Notes under the pieces: generated by a model
The model's database searches: none
Seen by the model: only the letters and a program-made list of their open reading frames with translations
Told to the model about the DNA's origin: nothing
Part shown: in pieces, positions 12,701-24,887 of the stretch
Numbering within the stretch: position 1 is the stretch's first letter
Layout of the letters: every line of letters starts with the position of its first letter
Position numbers and translations under genes: made by a program
Assembly: GCA_038363925.1 (NCBI GenBank)
Contig: JAQQWL010000015.1
Location: 1,922,001 to 1,986,000, forward strand
Length of the DNA stretch: 64,000 bases
Origin: Apiospora phragmitis
Lineage: Eukaryota; Ascomycota; Sordariomycetes; Amphisphaeriales; Apiosporaceae
Reading direction: 5' to 3'

Positions 12701-13880
12701 CACGTTTAGTCACTACCGCCTTTCCCTACCCAAGTCCACAGTATTACATACATACATACTTGCATGCATGCATGTACCTACGACCCAGCGACCAGAGGCA
12801 AGTCGTTTGTAATAACGTAATGAACTCGGAGCGGTGGCCTTTTCTAACTTTGGATGCCTCTCTTTCTCTCCGTTTTACTGCCCCGTCCAATAGTCACCGA
12901 CATACTGATACAATATCACGCAGTGCTGTATTAAGTTACGGAACGTCTGCGTCTTGCTCGGCACACAAGCGTGATCGGCTGCTCCACTACTACACAACCT
13001 ATAGGTTAACACTACTGCCGCCCGTCCTAGCAGGCTTGGTTACGCGGCGCGGCTCCCTCCAGTGGTGCCGCCAGATCTAATACAACCTACATATTACCTA
13101 CTTTGTACCTGGCCTCTAATATGTAGAGCAACCCAGATGCTCATCTGAAAGTCAGCTACTAGACCAGCGACGGGCTCTTCTCTCCTCTTTCATTCTCTTC
13201 TTCCCATGATTATTTGTTTCCGCTCGAAACTAATTTCGATCCATGTATACTGACTCGCCACTATCCGCTGAGAGTCTTCGCCCCTCCGTTTTCGTCGTGC
13301 CCCGAAATAGTCGGCCGGCGTTGTTGTCGTTGTACCCAGTATACATATACAGGAGGGAATCTCCCAGCACATGTCGGGGAGCTTGCCCTCTTACACCGTT
13401 GGGTACAGCCAGTTCTGCAGTCAGTTATTAAATAGGACTCGGCCGCCTCTCTCCACTTACTTACTCGACACCGAGAACTCCACTGGGCGTACCTGAGTCA
13501 GGCCAGCTTGCTCAACACTGATTTGGTGTACCAAATATCAAATTCATGCGGCTAACACCACCTCGCGATACATATATACTTAACTGCTACGCCGCTCGCT
13601 AGCTACTACCTCGACTGCTCCCACCAAACCTAGTCCCTGGGCTACAGCTGCGTTCCAGCCACTTATCTTGCCGGTAGCCACTTTACCCCTTCAGACGAGC
13701 ATAGAGGCCATACCCAATCCGTGTTATTAGACACCGTCGGGGTGCGGCTTGTCCTTTAAAGTTCGCCGCGGTTGCCCCCGGAATTCTGCCTTACATACCC
13801 ATATATCCGATTTGCCGCTCGATGATTACCTCCGCCCGACTCCTGGAAAATCAACTATATTACACACTGACTAATAAGTC
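6709..13880. other. 7.2 kb gene desert
   Basis: On both strands I find only short frames without recognisable domains, without convincing spliceable neighbours and with poor codon-like composition. No tRNA or rRNA is apparent. Small local features include CATGCATG-type dinucleotide tracts near 12755-12780 and near 8070-8110. It may hold long regulatory sequence, non-coding transcripts or very degraded elements. I cannot distinguish these by eye. Confidence 0.5.
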
Positions 13881-14668
13881 ATGGCCTTTCATCCACATGG
13901 AGGCGGTGGGCCATCCTCGTTTCCCATGTTCCATTACCCGCAGGCCCAGCCGTCGCCGCAGCCGTCAGGATCGGCCGCTGCTGGAGCACGGGGCGGCGGC
14001 CCGGAGATCCCTCCGTCGAGTTTTTCCCAATGGAAGAGAACCACAACCAGTTCGACATACTCGAGTGGTACCCACACTTTCAGTCGTGCGTCCGCTACTT
14101 CCTGGACCACGCGCAGCACTCCCCGCCCGTCCAGGCCGTGGCCGCCTTCATTAACATCCAGCTCCCGTTTCAAAAAACGCAAAACCCCGTGGTCACTTCG
14201 AGGATGAGCGGCGGCTCGCCCTCGGCGATACCGTCCCCCACATCACGCGCGGCGGGCAAGCTCCCGATGCCCATGGCGAGCCCCAACCAGGCGCCGGCGG
14301 TCGTGACGCTCAACCCCTACATCCGGCGCCTGGTGGTGACGGGGTTCGACTTCCCCGCGGTGCTGCACGGATTCTTCGGCGACAGCTGGGCGCAGGGCAT
14401 CGGCCCCATGCACGAGGTGGAGCGGCGGAACTACCTGTTCGCGGCCAAGAGCGCGAGCTGGCTCGACGTCAAGGCGCACTACGACATGGGCGAGGAGCAG
14501 AGCATCCCGTTCCTGCGGCCGCTGCAGAACGTGACGGAGAAGGAGATCGTCAACGCCGAGTCGAACTGGAGCGAGTGGCTCGCGATGCAGGACTGGATGG
14601 TCGGTCCCCGGTCCCCTGAGGTTGAGAGAAACTCTCCTATCCAACATCTCAAAATGGAAGACGCCTGA
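13881..14668 (+). CDS. conserved fungal protein of unknown function, one apparent frameshift
   Basis: The frame opens at ATG 13881 (MAFHPHGGGGPSSFPMFHYP) with a low-complexity Pro/Gln/Gly N-terminus. It then continues in a second frame with a well-ordered domain: MEENHNQFDILEWYPHFQ, RYFLDHAQHSPPVQAVAAF, RRLVVTGFDFPAVLHGFFG, VERRNYLFAAKSASWLDV and ESNWSEWLAMQDWM. The join needs one extra base near 14014-14017, which would read PPVEFFPMEEN. Homologues in my memory read through here, so a one-base deletion in the sequence is likely. A start at 14030 alone is possible but would drop the FFP residues before the domain. I cannot name the family. It lies 1.4 kb upstream of the Mediator gene on the same strand. 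The acidic and aromatic-rich C-terminus shows no membrane span or signal peptide, so the protein is probably soluble. Confidence 0.6.
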
Positions 14669-15168
14669 CCAGCTCTACAGTAATGGCTTATGTTTTCGTG
14701 CGGATTCACTGCATTCTGACGAAGGAGGGAGAACTTGTGTCTAGCTGGGGAGCCGGGAACGGGTCGAATAGACGAAGATGACGACGACCATTAGAACATT
14801 CTCCCTGTCACCGATTTTTATGCGAATATTTTCTTCTTCTTCTTCTAAGCAAGCGATCATCTATCTTGTACGATCAAATCTGGGGCGGCTTAAGTGCATT
14901 TAGGTTGGGGTGTTAGACACAGCCTCCGGTCAGAGGTTGGTGGGTGTGAGGGAGCATCAAATTGGACATGGGTCCGGCTGAGTTGTTGTTGGCCATATCT
15001 TCAAAAATGGGGACTCGGCTGATAGAGGAGTATCGTCCAATTGGGTCTGCAGCGAGGTGCACACACTGGAAAGCGGCATGCCGCATCTGGCGCATGGGGA
15101 CGCAACGCATGACATGCCGCGTGTTGCAGTGGCCCCCCTGGGATGAAGCCGGAGATAGCAAGAGAGAG

Positions 15169-15220
<52 letters not shown>

Positions 15221-16101
15221 ACTACGGCCCAATGTATCGAGCTATGCATGACAGGAAAAACAGCACTGCATGCAGCTGATCAGCTGGGAAATGAAGAGAA
15301 AAAAGAAATTCCACACTGCACTGGTCTACTACTACGTGTTCAGCTTCGGAGCTGCGATATCTACATGTAGTTGGTGTACATGTGTATATCGAATGATAGT
15401 TGCCGCGCTTGACCAGCAGCACTTTACTAGCCCCCGTCCCTATCGATGCGCCCTGCCCGCCCCCAAAACCCATATCAGCATCTGCATGCTACATGTCAGT
15501 AGGTAGGGGCTTCTCTTACATGCTGCATGCATAGTCTTGAGGCGCGCAGGATATTAGATACATTATTGGCAAGTAATATGATCGTTATTTGTCATCTGAA
15601 CTCGGGGTTTGGGCCGAAGACTATCGTAGACTCTACTTGCTGGTTGACCTAGGAGCTTGGATCAGTAACCAAGAGGTAGATCTTCACTGGTTCAGGCTGT
15701 ATGTGGTAGTCCAGGCCGTGCGGCCGGCGCCTAAGCTAGGGGATCTTGAGGAGCCGATTGACTAACCGGAACTCAAGATTCGAGAGTTGGGATTGGTCAG
15801 TTCACTGACCAAGAAGATTCCCAAGCTCTCGGCCCATTATCAGCTCTAATCCAGCCTCGCGGGGGCTGACACTTTACAATCCCGATCAAAACTACACCGT
15901 ATCACCATTAGTCTTTCGACATTTGACCTCTTATTACCAGCGACAGCGGTCGCGAAACGGTTGGGGGAAATTGCACGTGTGCAGTGCGACACAGACATTT
16001 TCAATGGATACTATACCCCGGCCATAGGCCTATCGCAGCACCCGTTTCTTAGTTCTCTCGAGGAGAACAAAAACACCGAAATCCCGACCGATCGATCGAC
16101 A
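14669..16101. other. intergenic, putative promoter region of the Med5 gene
   Basis: Contains the (GA)n tract listed separately. An in-frame extension upstream of ATG 16102 back to 15961 has no ATG and is treated as 5' UTR. No other gene is supported. Confidence 0.5.
15170..15217. repeat. (GA)n dinucleotide microsatellite
   Basis: A nearly uninterrupted GA/CT tract of about 48 bases. It produces the Arg/Glu and Ser/Leu runs of the overlapping frames, which are not genes. Confidence 0.95.
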
Positions 16102-19100
16102 ATGGAGATGGATCTCGGGCTGCAGTTCGAAGGGCCGCCCCCGAAGGCGTCGCCGTCGACGGGGGATCCAGGCCGCAATAATGCCCACCAGGCGATGGAC
16201 GTGTGGGCCAGGTTCCTGGACCAGTGCCTGACGCAGCGCATCGACGAAGACGTCTTCGCGTCCAAGGTCGCGGTGCTGTCCGCCCGGAGCCCGCTCCCGC
16301 CTGCCGCCGCCGCCGACATCCTCCTGCGGCCACAGCCCGCGAACCGCGACAGCCTCGACCCGCGCGTCCCGCGCTACATGCACGTCCTGATCGAGCGGCG
16401 GCTGATCGACACGCCATCGATCCTCGACGCCCTGTACAAATACTCGACCTCGCACGACCAGGCCGAGGCGACGGGCGGCCAGCATCATCATCATCATCAT
16501 CATCTTGCTGCTTCGGCGCTCCACGCCGAACACGCGCCCGCCGGCCTGCGCTGGAAGAGCTCGTACGGCCAGGAGGAGACCATATTCTACCGCCTCACCA
16601 AGGCCAACGGGCTGGGGACCTGCGTCCGGTCGGCCAAGGAGAGCCTCGCGGTCTGCAAGGCCATCGCGAGGTGGATGGTCCTCTTCACCGCGGCGGCCGC
16701 CGCCTTCTCGCAGGAGGAGATGACGGGTCAGCTGCACCTGGCCGAGTCGCGCGACGACATGGAGACGTCGCGCGCCGCGTTCGTCATGCTGCTGCTGGGC
16801 GTCTGCGAGAACCAGATCGTGCTGAAGGCGCTCAGCCGGCCGTTTGCCCGGGACGCGCGCAAGGCCCTGTCCGAGAGCCTGGCTAGCTTCGTGCCCTCCA
16901 TCATGCAGAACGCGTCGCAGATCGCGGCCCGCCTGGAGTTCTTCCGGACCGAGACCCTGGCCAGCTTCGAGCCGGCCGACAAGAAAAAGGAGGCGGCCAA
17001 TGCCGAAATAGACGACATTCTCGACTCCACGATGGGATTGGACAACTTTGTGATCCCCGAGTTGCCTATCAGCAATTCTCGTGCCGGACTATATATCTAC
17101 CTGAACGCATGCGTAAGAGACTCCTCGGAGATAGGTACTATTGATATATGCCTTTTGCTGACATTTCGCGTCAGATGGTTGCACGACCGCTCATAGACGA
17201 TGCCGCCTTCTACAGCTACTTACACAACCGTTACAACGTATGGCAAGAGAAAACTTGTTCATTCATATGCGCAGTTCAAACTAAAAGCAACCTAGGGCGA
17301 TATTCAAACTACCACGATCGACCTCATTCTGGCCTCCTTCGATGTTCTCGCCAACGCAGTATTTCGCAACGAGGGCCAGCGGACTACACATCTCATGAGA
17401 TCCTACCTGACCAACAAGCTGCCCGTACTGCTCGCAACGCTGGCAACGTCGATGTTTCCACCTGTGACATCGCAATTTTGCATTACGGAGGCGCTTACCC
17501 ACGTCGACACAAACGCGTTCCCGACGCTTTCAGCCATGTTCGAGGTGACCAACAGCAACAGCGCCTTTACGGATAGCGTCCGGCAGGATTTCTGTTTTGC
17601 CTGTTGCTTGCATGGTCTCATTCCCGAATCGGCCATAGAAGGCCTATTGGGCGAAATCACCTATCAGACCCTACCGGCTGGCGGTCGTTACAACAAGGAG
17701 ACGTTGGTTCAACAGTGCATGACTGACCCCGAGAGAGTACAGAGTCTTGTGGGGGAGCTGGATAATATGGATGGCAACGTTGGTGCTGTTTGCCAAGCTC
17801 TGACTGAGGTAAGCCTTTTTCGTTGCTATATTCATGATGCAAGCAACAACATGGACTGGCACTGACAGCATCCTTCAAGGTTATTGTCCGCTTATGCCAC
17901 AGCAAGGAGACGATGTCTTTGAAGCAATTGTGTGGTCAATTGGCCAAGAAGCCGTTGGCGCTAGATGTCATTCTACTGTTTGAGAAGCCTATCATGTTCT
18001 TACATCCATTATGCGAACTGCTCGACAACTGGCGGTACGACGACGACCAGGGCGAGTACCAGCCTGTGTACGAGGAATTCGGATCAATCCTGTTGCTCGT
18101 CTTGGCTTTTTCTTCCAGGTACAACCTTTCGGTCGCGGATCTTGGCGTCCGGTCGCCAGACTCTTTTATCGCCAAGCTCTTGAGTGGCGGAACCATTAGC
18201 AAACCGCTCGAGACCTTTCCGAGCAGCAACAGGAGCACTTGCGCGGTTGGATCCAGGGGCTCTTCGATAACGAGAGCGGTGGCCTGGGCGACGAGCTCAT
18301 GTCGTCGTGCCCTCCCCAAGACTTCTACCTGTTGGTGTCGACTCTGTTCTACCAGACGGTTCTGGCGCTCAGCACCGATCGTCTCAGCGAAGAGAGCCTC
18401 AAGAGCGGCGTGGAATTCCTAGTCGACACCTTCTTGCTCCCGTCCCTCGTGCTGGCGATCTCCTATATGTCCAACCAGCTCCGAACAACACGGAGCGCCG
18501 AGCAGAAATCGGTCATTCAAATCTTGAACCTTATCCTACTTACAAAACAAGGCTCGAACGAAGCGCAGAGCCTCTTATCCGCCGTGCTGAACTTGGTCGC
18601 GAAGCCGCTAGACCACTCGCTCCGATCTTACCAGCGCCAGAATCCAAGCAGCCAAGAGGTCGAGCCTCTACTCAAGGCCATCAAGGACAATGTCAAAGTA
18701 TCCAGACGGACCGGTGGCGCAGACCACAAGGAGATCGAACAGTGGACCAGCAGCACCCAGAGTGTTTCTCTAGTCGCTTCGCTACGACAGGTGCTGCAAG
18801 GTTTTGTGCAATGGGGCATGAACCCTGGCATGAACATCATGCCAACGTCCTACACACATCGCCAGATGCTGGTTGCACTCAAGATCTTGGGACCGAAACA
18901 ATTTCTACAGGTGGTTCTAGAGGAAGTCAAGCAGCAGACCGAAGCCGGCAGCGCCAGCATAGCCTATGATGTGGCGACGGCTCTGGTCTGTGCGCCTGAC
19001 GTGACAAACATCCCTCCGCCGCCGGCCCCTACCATGCTCGGCGATCCCACGCATCAGATGTCACCTCCGCTGCAGACCCGGGTTTCCCTGCGGCAGGCCC

Positions 19101-19497
19101 TGCGGTGGGAGGCTGAGGATTTCAAGAAGATCCAAAAGTCCGATCCCGTCATGGCCGAGATCGTGGTCCGGCTCTACCGGCGGGTCGAGACGCAGATGGT
19201 GATGCCCGAGCCGCCGCAGATGTTGCAGAACGACCTCTCCCTCGGGATCGACGAAAGTGCAGCGGCATCCCTGGGCGATGCGCTCGCAGCGGCCGGCAAC
19301 GATGGGCTGGTCACGGACGACGCGAGCGCGAACCACATGGACCTGGACCTGGGCGGCCCGGAGACATGAATTTGGATATGACGTCTACGGGTAGTGGTGG
19401 CCTCGGGGTCAGCGACGATGATATTTTTGGCAACCTGGGCAGTCTTGGAAACGGCACCGACCTGCTGGATGGATGGGACAGTATGGATTTGACATAA
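16102..19497 (+). CDS. nut1: Mediator of RNA polymerase II transcription subunit 5 (NUT1), two apparent frameshifts
   Basis: Four exons: 16102-17112, 17175-17237, 17296-17808 and 17880-19497, all with GT-AG introns in consistent phase. The product is about 1,070 residues, as expected for ascomycete Med5, a Mediator tail-module subunit acting in the nucleus. Diagnostic blocks include WARFLDQCLTQRID near the N-terminus, LIDDAAFYSYLHNRY joined to GDIQTTIDLILASFDVLANA, PSIMQNASQIAARLEFF, LAKKPLALDVILLFEKP, and the acidic C-terminus DDDIFGNLGSLG. A (CAT)7 tract at 16483-16503 encodes seven His. Two single-base losses break the last exon: near 18209-18214 (needed to join KPLE to DLSEQQQEHLRGW) and near 19358-19363 (needed to join DLDLGGP to DMNLDMTSTG). 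Both flanks are conserved Med5 sequence, so sequence error is more likely than loss of a transcription subunit. Confidence 0.88.
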
Positions 19498-20304
19498 TAG
19501 TTGTTGACACACACATAAAGATTACTTACCAATTGCCAATTGAAACAAAATTCCAAGGCAAAAAAGAACTACAAAAAGTTGTGAAAAGCTCAGAGTCGGG
19601 TATTCGAACTGCAGTCCCCTGGGTTGACCTGACGAAAGCCATCGCTGCTCCTCAGGGGTGTGCAAGTGAATTTCCTACCTTACGGAAAGCCGCTGCTTTT
19701 ACCACCAGGCTAGTGTGGCGAAATCTCTGCTGGTGTATTGGAAAAGACTTCAGTTGTTTGGATATTTAAGGGTAGGTACATTAGGCAGGTAGGCAGGTAG
19801 GTAAGGTACCTGAATTGTTATGGTGCCCCTATTGTTATTGTTGCCTTGCTTGGGCTTTCCCTGAGCTCACAGCTACCTCACCTCACCTTCACCTCACCTC
19901 GCCTGATTTCACATATGCCTGGGCTCAGTCCAGGTACGAAAGCGGTAATTTAGTTGCACGAGCGTCCTATCCGTGTAATCTACTGGAACGATATTCGTTG
20001 CTACGGTGTCATTGTGGTATGAAAGCAGTAATCCAGTCTAGGCTTGCACTATCGCCATCTCTTTTAATGGTAACCCCATTGGCAGGGGATCCAGGCGAGT
20101 AAGAGGAAGAGGAACATAGTAAACGATATGAATTGCCCATCACGGCAACCGCTGGTAACGAAAACCCTCTAACAACCATGCATCTTCTTGTTGACTTCGG
20201 GGTTTATTATCCCCAGAAACGCAGTTTGGGAATATCACGTCTAGACTACATGCACTTTTACTACATACAGGCGGTCCTTCCTAGCTGGAAGTAACTGACT
20301 GCCT
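19498..20304. other. intergenic between Med5 and the dioxygenase gene (convergent)
   Basis: Holds the tRNA-like block listed separately and a short run of GCAGGTAG-type units near 19770-19810. No protein gene is supported. Confidence 0.5.
19586..19722 (-). repeat. tRNA-like / SINE-like sequence with split pol III promoter motifs
   Basis: On the minus strand TAGCCTGGTGG resembles the tRNA A box (two purine mismatches). About 100 bases later AGTTCGAATACC resembles the B box, and a TTTT tract follows about 20 bases on. The T-arm does not pair and no good acceptor stem forms, so this is not a functional tRNA. A tRNA-derived SINE or decayed tRNA is possible. The same bases could be chance similarity. 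Confidence 0.3.
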
Positions 20305-21383
20305 TTACTTCACATCAGTCCACGACCCCAAAGTGAACTGCGAATTGCACATGTTGGTCAGCTCCCAGTCCTCAGCCCCCATCTCGCCCTGCATCCCCTC
20401 GTCGCCCCGCCCCCCGCAGAGCCCGGCCACGAACATGGTGGCCATGAAGTGGTCGTCGGTGCCGTGGGCGTCGCGGTACTTGGGGTGCTTCATGAGGCTC
20501 GTGATCTTGCGCCGCAGCAGCGGCCCGCCGGCGCCTCCCTTACCGTGCTTGCCGGGTTTGTTCCGGATGACGCGGCCGCCCACGGCCTCGTCGGTAGGAA
20601 TGATCTCCTCGTGGCCCGGGCAGAAGGCCGAGACGACCTCCTGCCGGAAGTCGAGCGCCCACGGCTCGGGCGGCGTCGGCTGCGCGAAGTTGTCGCGGTA
20701 CCGCAGCATCGGGCCCCAGACGTTGCGGTACAGGTTGTGGACGGCGCCGCCGGAGCCGACGAACAGGGTGCGGTGGCGGTTCCAGGCCCGTAAGGGGCGA
20801 AGGGCCGCGCCCACGCTCATGTGGAAGTGCGGGTCGTAGGCCTGGTTCATGCTGAGGATGGTGGTGGGCGGGCAGCCGGCCGGGAACATGCGGATCAGCA
20901 CGAGGTAGGTGTCGTGGATCCAGTCGAAGGTGGCGTCGGGCGCGCTCGGGATGCCGGCCGCGGCCAGCGTTGATTGTAGGGTGGGGACGTAGACAGGTCC
21001 GGATGCAGGCCGTAGGACTGGTACTTGCTTGGGTGCACGTAGGCGACGGGTGACTTGCCCGGGTTCGGGTGCGCCGAGATGAGGATGCCGGGGAGGGAGG
21101 TGGCCCAGTGCGCGCCCTGGGTGTGGTTTTATGTCATTAGTCGTTTGCTTGTGCGAGATGAGATGAGGTGAGATGAATGGATGGGGAGTGCGTGATATGC
21201 AGTATGGTAGGGCATGTTCGTGTTGAGAATAAGAGGCAAGATAAGAGAACCTACCATCATGACGACATGCTCGACGCCGTGGGCCAGCGCCTCGTCGCCG
21301 CACTTCTTCCAGTAGTCGGCCGACGCCGACTCCTCGCCCAGCATCATGGTCGAGCCATGCGAGAAGAGATGGACGGGAGCCAT
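20305..21383 (-). CDS. LigB/DODA-type extradiol ring-cleavage dioxygenase, one apparent frameshift
   Basis: Exon 1 runs 21383-21255 (MAPVHLFSHGSTMMLGEES; an in-frame ATG at 21416 would add 11 residues) and exon 2 runs 21116-20305. The splice gives HVVMM joined to GAHWATSLPG. Family landmarks are FSHGS near the N-terminus, GAHW, ISAHPNPGK, DWIHDTYLVLIRMFP, AYDPHFHMSVGAAL, GSGGAVHNL and DDHFMATMFVAG. The conserved His residues are the expected non-haem metal and acid-base residues of LigB-superfamily extradiol dioxygenases or DOPA dioxygenases. These open catecholic rings, or act on other substrates in fungi. The substrate cannot be read from sequence. Near 20965-21000 the frame shifts by the equivalent of one missing base, between YNQ and LAAAGIPS, inside a conserved region. 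No intron signals explain it. Confidence 0.75.
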
Positions 21384-22597
21384 GGGCTCTTCTTCTTCTC
21401 TCTTGCCAACCGCCATTGGTGCAAATTGTCTTATTTCTCTCTCTCCTCTTGACAGATAAGCTAGCTAGCTACCTCACGGCCGAGACTGCGCTATCGTTGC
21501 TATTAGATGGCTTGATAGACAGTATAGTTGAGTATTCTCTCTGAGTGTAAGTGTATGCTCACTGTCGAGAACACAGGATGAGAGAGAGGTCGATGCTGTA
21601 GATGAGACTCAGTATACCTGCTTCCAGTGATAGGGCGGATAACGACTCGTACAAGAGATGCGATTCATTACCGAATACTGCAACCGAGATCCCAAAAGTC
21701 GGGTGCGACTATAGAACGCCACCTTGCTTATCTTGCTGGCACATGTACACCCTACAGGATCAGATGCAAGTAAGCAAGCCAAGGCAAGCCCAAATGCATG
21801 CAATGCATTGCCATCCTTCCCGGCTGCCGGGTGGGGGCGCATGGGGTAATGGGGTGTAACGGATGTAAGGGAAGAAGGGTCCTCTCAACCGTCAATGGAA
21901 AGATTCCGACCGGGATTCCCCAACACAGCCGTGTGCCGTCGTTTCGTTTCCCCCTCCACTCCCCTCCCGTAGCGGCGGCTCGGTTGGGGGAGCACCAACC
22001 ACCAACTCGCGGGGCCCCCGAGGGGCAGTTGGCTGCACGAATATCTAACTTCATCTGTGATGTGTGTGTGCAATGGCATCATCATATCGTGCCATGTATC
22101 GTCAGGGTAAGATGAGATGAGATCTTGCCTCGTTAATCTTGTGGAGGCTATTGCGAAAAGGGTAGGTAGTAATACGACCACACTGCAGGTTAAGTTTGAT
22201 TGCACGAATGTTTACTCGGTCCCTCCACCTTGCCGAAGCCACCCCCAAAACACGAAGTGGGCAATTTAAGAGAGTTTCGACAAGAAAGTCAGACAAGGCA
22301 CCAAGACAAGGCGACACCGTTCAAGATGATTGAATGATGGTCGTCGGCTCTATCGGGTCGCGATTCGATAATCGCAGATTGGAAGCGAGCTTTTCGTACG
22401 TACCATACAGCGCAACTCGGCGCTACGTTTACAGCGCAGTCGGGTGCTACGTGTCTGCATGATGTATGATCTGTGCAAATGCCTTCACACCTTCTGGCAT
22501 CGGTTCAAATTTCCAGAGATCTGACATTAAAGATTGCTTGATAAATTAAGTAATGTACATGCATACCATACAAATCTTTCGCACGGTAAACGACTTA
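21384..22597. other. intergenic with a two-unit tandem repeat
   Basis: Holds the promoter of the LigB gene and the 3' flank of the ALDH-like gene. An imperfect 24-base tandem pair (TACAGCGCAACTCGGCGCTA and TACAGCGCAGTCGGGTGCTA) sits at 22406-22452. No gene is supported. Confidence 0.5.
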
Positions 22598-24345
22598 TTA
22601 GTGCCTCCAGCGTAAAGCCAACTCTAGAGCCTTCCTCGACGTGATCCACGTAGTGTACCCCACGATCGGGAGGATCCCGAACAGCGTAATGCTCGCCATG
22701 GTCAGGAACCCGGCCTCGAAGAACCCGAGCTGGTCGTTCTTGGGCTGCCCCGTAGGCTTCAGCGGCTTGACCGCCAGGGCCCGGATAGCCGAGGGGGTCA
22801 TCTTGTTCTTCTTGTTCTTCGTCGATCCCTCTTCTCCTCCTCCTCCCCAGCAGTAAGTCAGCGGCCTTGACGAAGGCTTCTGGCAGCGGCTCGACGTACT
22901 GCGGCCGCGCCACCGAGAACATCCCCTTGTTGTAGCGGTACAGGTAGTCCGCGTCGTGGGCGATGGGCGCGGCCGGGCCCACGAGGAGCTGCACGGGGAT
23001 CTGGTTTAGGCAGGAGACGTGGCAGGGCAGGTGGTGCGCCAGGTATTTGGCAGAGCCCGGGTCGGCGAAGAAGTAGCCCGCGAGAAGGGGGTTCCTGCAG
23101 TTTTTGTGTGAGACTTGTTTGTTTATGATCCTGCTAAAGGAAGGCCGTGTGGGTTGATCTTACTCAAACTGCTGGGTGAATATCGCATCTACCAGCCCGG
23201 AGCAAGTAGCGATGGGCAGATACCGACCACTGATTTTCATGTCCATAAGGGGCGTCGTCCTGTATAGATAATGTTAGAACGGCTCCCAGTCGGGATGCTT
23301 CTCTACCTCAAGCCAACCAACCCACTCACCTATCGAGTATATCGATGAGCTTAAAGTCACTGGAGCCAAAGCTCGAGACCTGTTTCCTGTCCTCGGCGTC
23401 CTTGACCGCTTTCCGAGTCGCCTCGCTCTGGTTGCCGCTGACCTTCTTCGCGGCCGAGGACTCCCTGGCGAACGCGAGCGTGGCGTACTTGGAGCAGGCC
23501 TCGAAGAAGTCCTGCTTCACGAACTCGTTGACCAGGACCAGGTCCGGCGCGTAGGGCGAGGTGCCGCCGAAGCTGAACCGCGCGCTCGTGATCGCCCGGG
23601 CCGCCGCTTGGATGTCGGCCGTCCGGTCCACGATGGCGACGGTGCGCGTCGTCGTGGCGGAGAGCAGCTGGTTCGTGAGACTGCGGTTCGCATTGGAGGA
23701 TGGTGATGGTGGTGATGATGCGCTCGTCTGGTCTACCAGGAGTGCCGTCTCGAGTATGGAGGAGTCGGCTATCGTCTTGGTGAGACAGAACGTGTTGACG
23801 TCCAATACGGCCGGGAGAAGTTTGCGGAGGACCGAGTCAACCTGGAGTAGAGCGTCTTGGAGCTGTACGTAATATCAATATATACCCATAAGCTACTGAG
23901 AAATCGCAATAATCGAGGAGGTGCCACCTACTTCGACTATCACACAGTTGCCAGCCGAGATGGCCGCCGCTAGCGGCGTGACGATGGAGTAGAACCTCGT
24001 ATGGCTCGTAGGCCGAACCACGACCAACCCCGCCCCGAGCCTCCGCGTCGCATTGTCCCTGCCGTGCGTGACGGCGTACTCCCGCTCGTGCTCCGCCTTG
24101 AAGTCGAGCGAGTCGTAGAAGTGCCGGACCGCGTCCATGGCCAGGTAGTACTCGGTCTCGACCTCGGCGCCGGACGCCTGCGAGTCCCGCGCCAGTGCGC
24201 CGCAGAGGCTGCCGGCCTCGTCGCGCAGGCGCGCGTGCAGGCTCTGGAGCTGGTTCTGGCGGTACCGGATGTTCTCGGCCCGGCCGTCGGTCACGGCGTC
24301 TTGGAGCCGCTCGATGGCGGTGGTATCGGGAGACGACGACGACAT
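22598..24345 (-). CDS. aldehyde-dehydrogenase-like membrane protein lacking the catalytic cysteine, one apparent frameshift
   Basis: Four exons: 24345-23932, 23862-23330, 23259-23164 and 23094-22598. They follow the ALDH fold order: an N-terminal helical part, then TPLAAAISAGNCVIVE (cofactor-binding loop equivalent), and a C-terminal PLLAGYFFADP and HVSCLNQIPVQLLVGPAAP segment. At the position of the catalytic GQTC motif the sequence is FGGTSPYAPDLVLVNEF, so the nucleophile Cys is absent. The C-terminus has one hydrophobic segment (MASITLFGILPIVGYTTWI), consistent with a tail anchor as in fatty-aldehyde-dehydrogenase relatives. This appears to be a known type of fungal ALDH-like pseudoenzyme, but that is from memory and uncertain. 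One extra base in the C homopolymer at 22845-22848 shifts frame between LLLG and GGEEGSTKK. Removing the shift restores the membrane tail and a natural stop. Confidence 0.72.
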
Positions 24346-24887
24346 TGCGTGTGTGTGAATAGGTATGTTGGTGAGAGAACCTGACTAACGGGGCTCCCTA
24401 TTGGGAAAACAGTATAAGGTCTATATTTCTGCAAGTTGAACAACTGAGTCCCTTTTCTGACTAGATTGATTTCTTTCTTTGAGCAACGCTGCTGTCCAAT
24501 TGCGAAGGCTGCGACACGGGTCTCGCATTCACATGCCCCCCCCCCGGAGACCCCGTCCGACCGTCTATCCACCTTTACCTCAAAAACCGGGGGGAAATGC
24601 GACCGGTAAGTGGGGAGGGCCCCTTTCTATACGGCGCCTGTCCCTGTACCCCAGACCCTTCCAGATGCGTGTGTCTCCAACAATTCGCGATACGAGACTT
24701 TCCATGTTACTTCCAGACCGAATTCATTGAACCTTCTCACGCAGCCTTGAAGCCTTGATCTTTCGTATTACGGGGCGGCCATTCATCAACCAAACTCGTC
24801 TCATCTCATCGAACACGAAAGCTATCATCATCTCCCACACAAACCAACCCGTCGCTCAAAAACCGAGCGGCGACAACATCCGTGAAA
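24346..24887. other. intergenic, putative bidirectional promoter
   Basis: Divergent region between the ALDH-like gene (minus) and the small gene at 24888 (plus). Contains a run of ten C near 24536-24546. No gene is supported. Confidence 0.5.

Noticed and set aside
20449..20839. Plus-strand frames over the dioxygenase gene
   Set aside because: They are antisense shadows of GC-rich coding sequence. The minus strand carries the LigB motifs.
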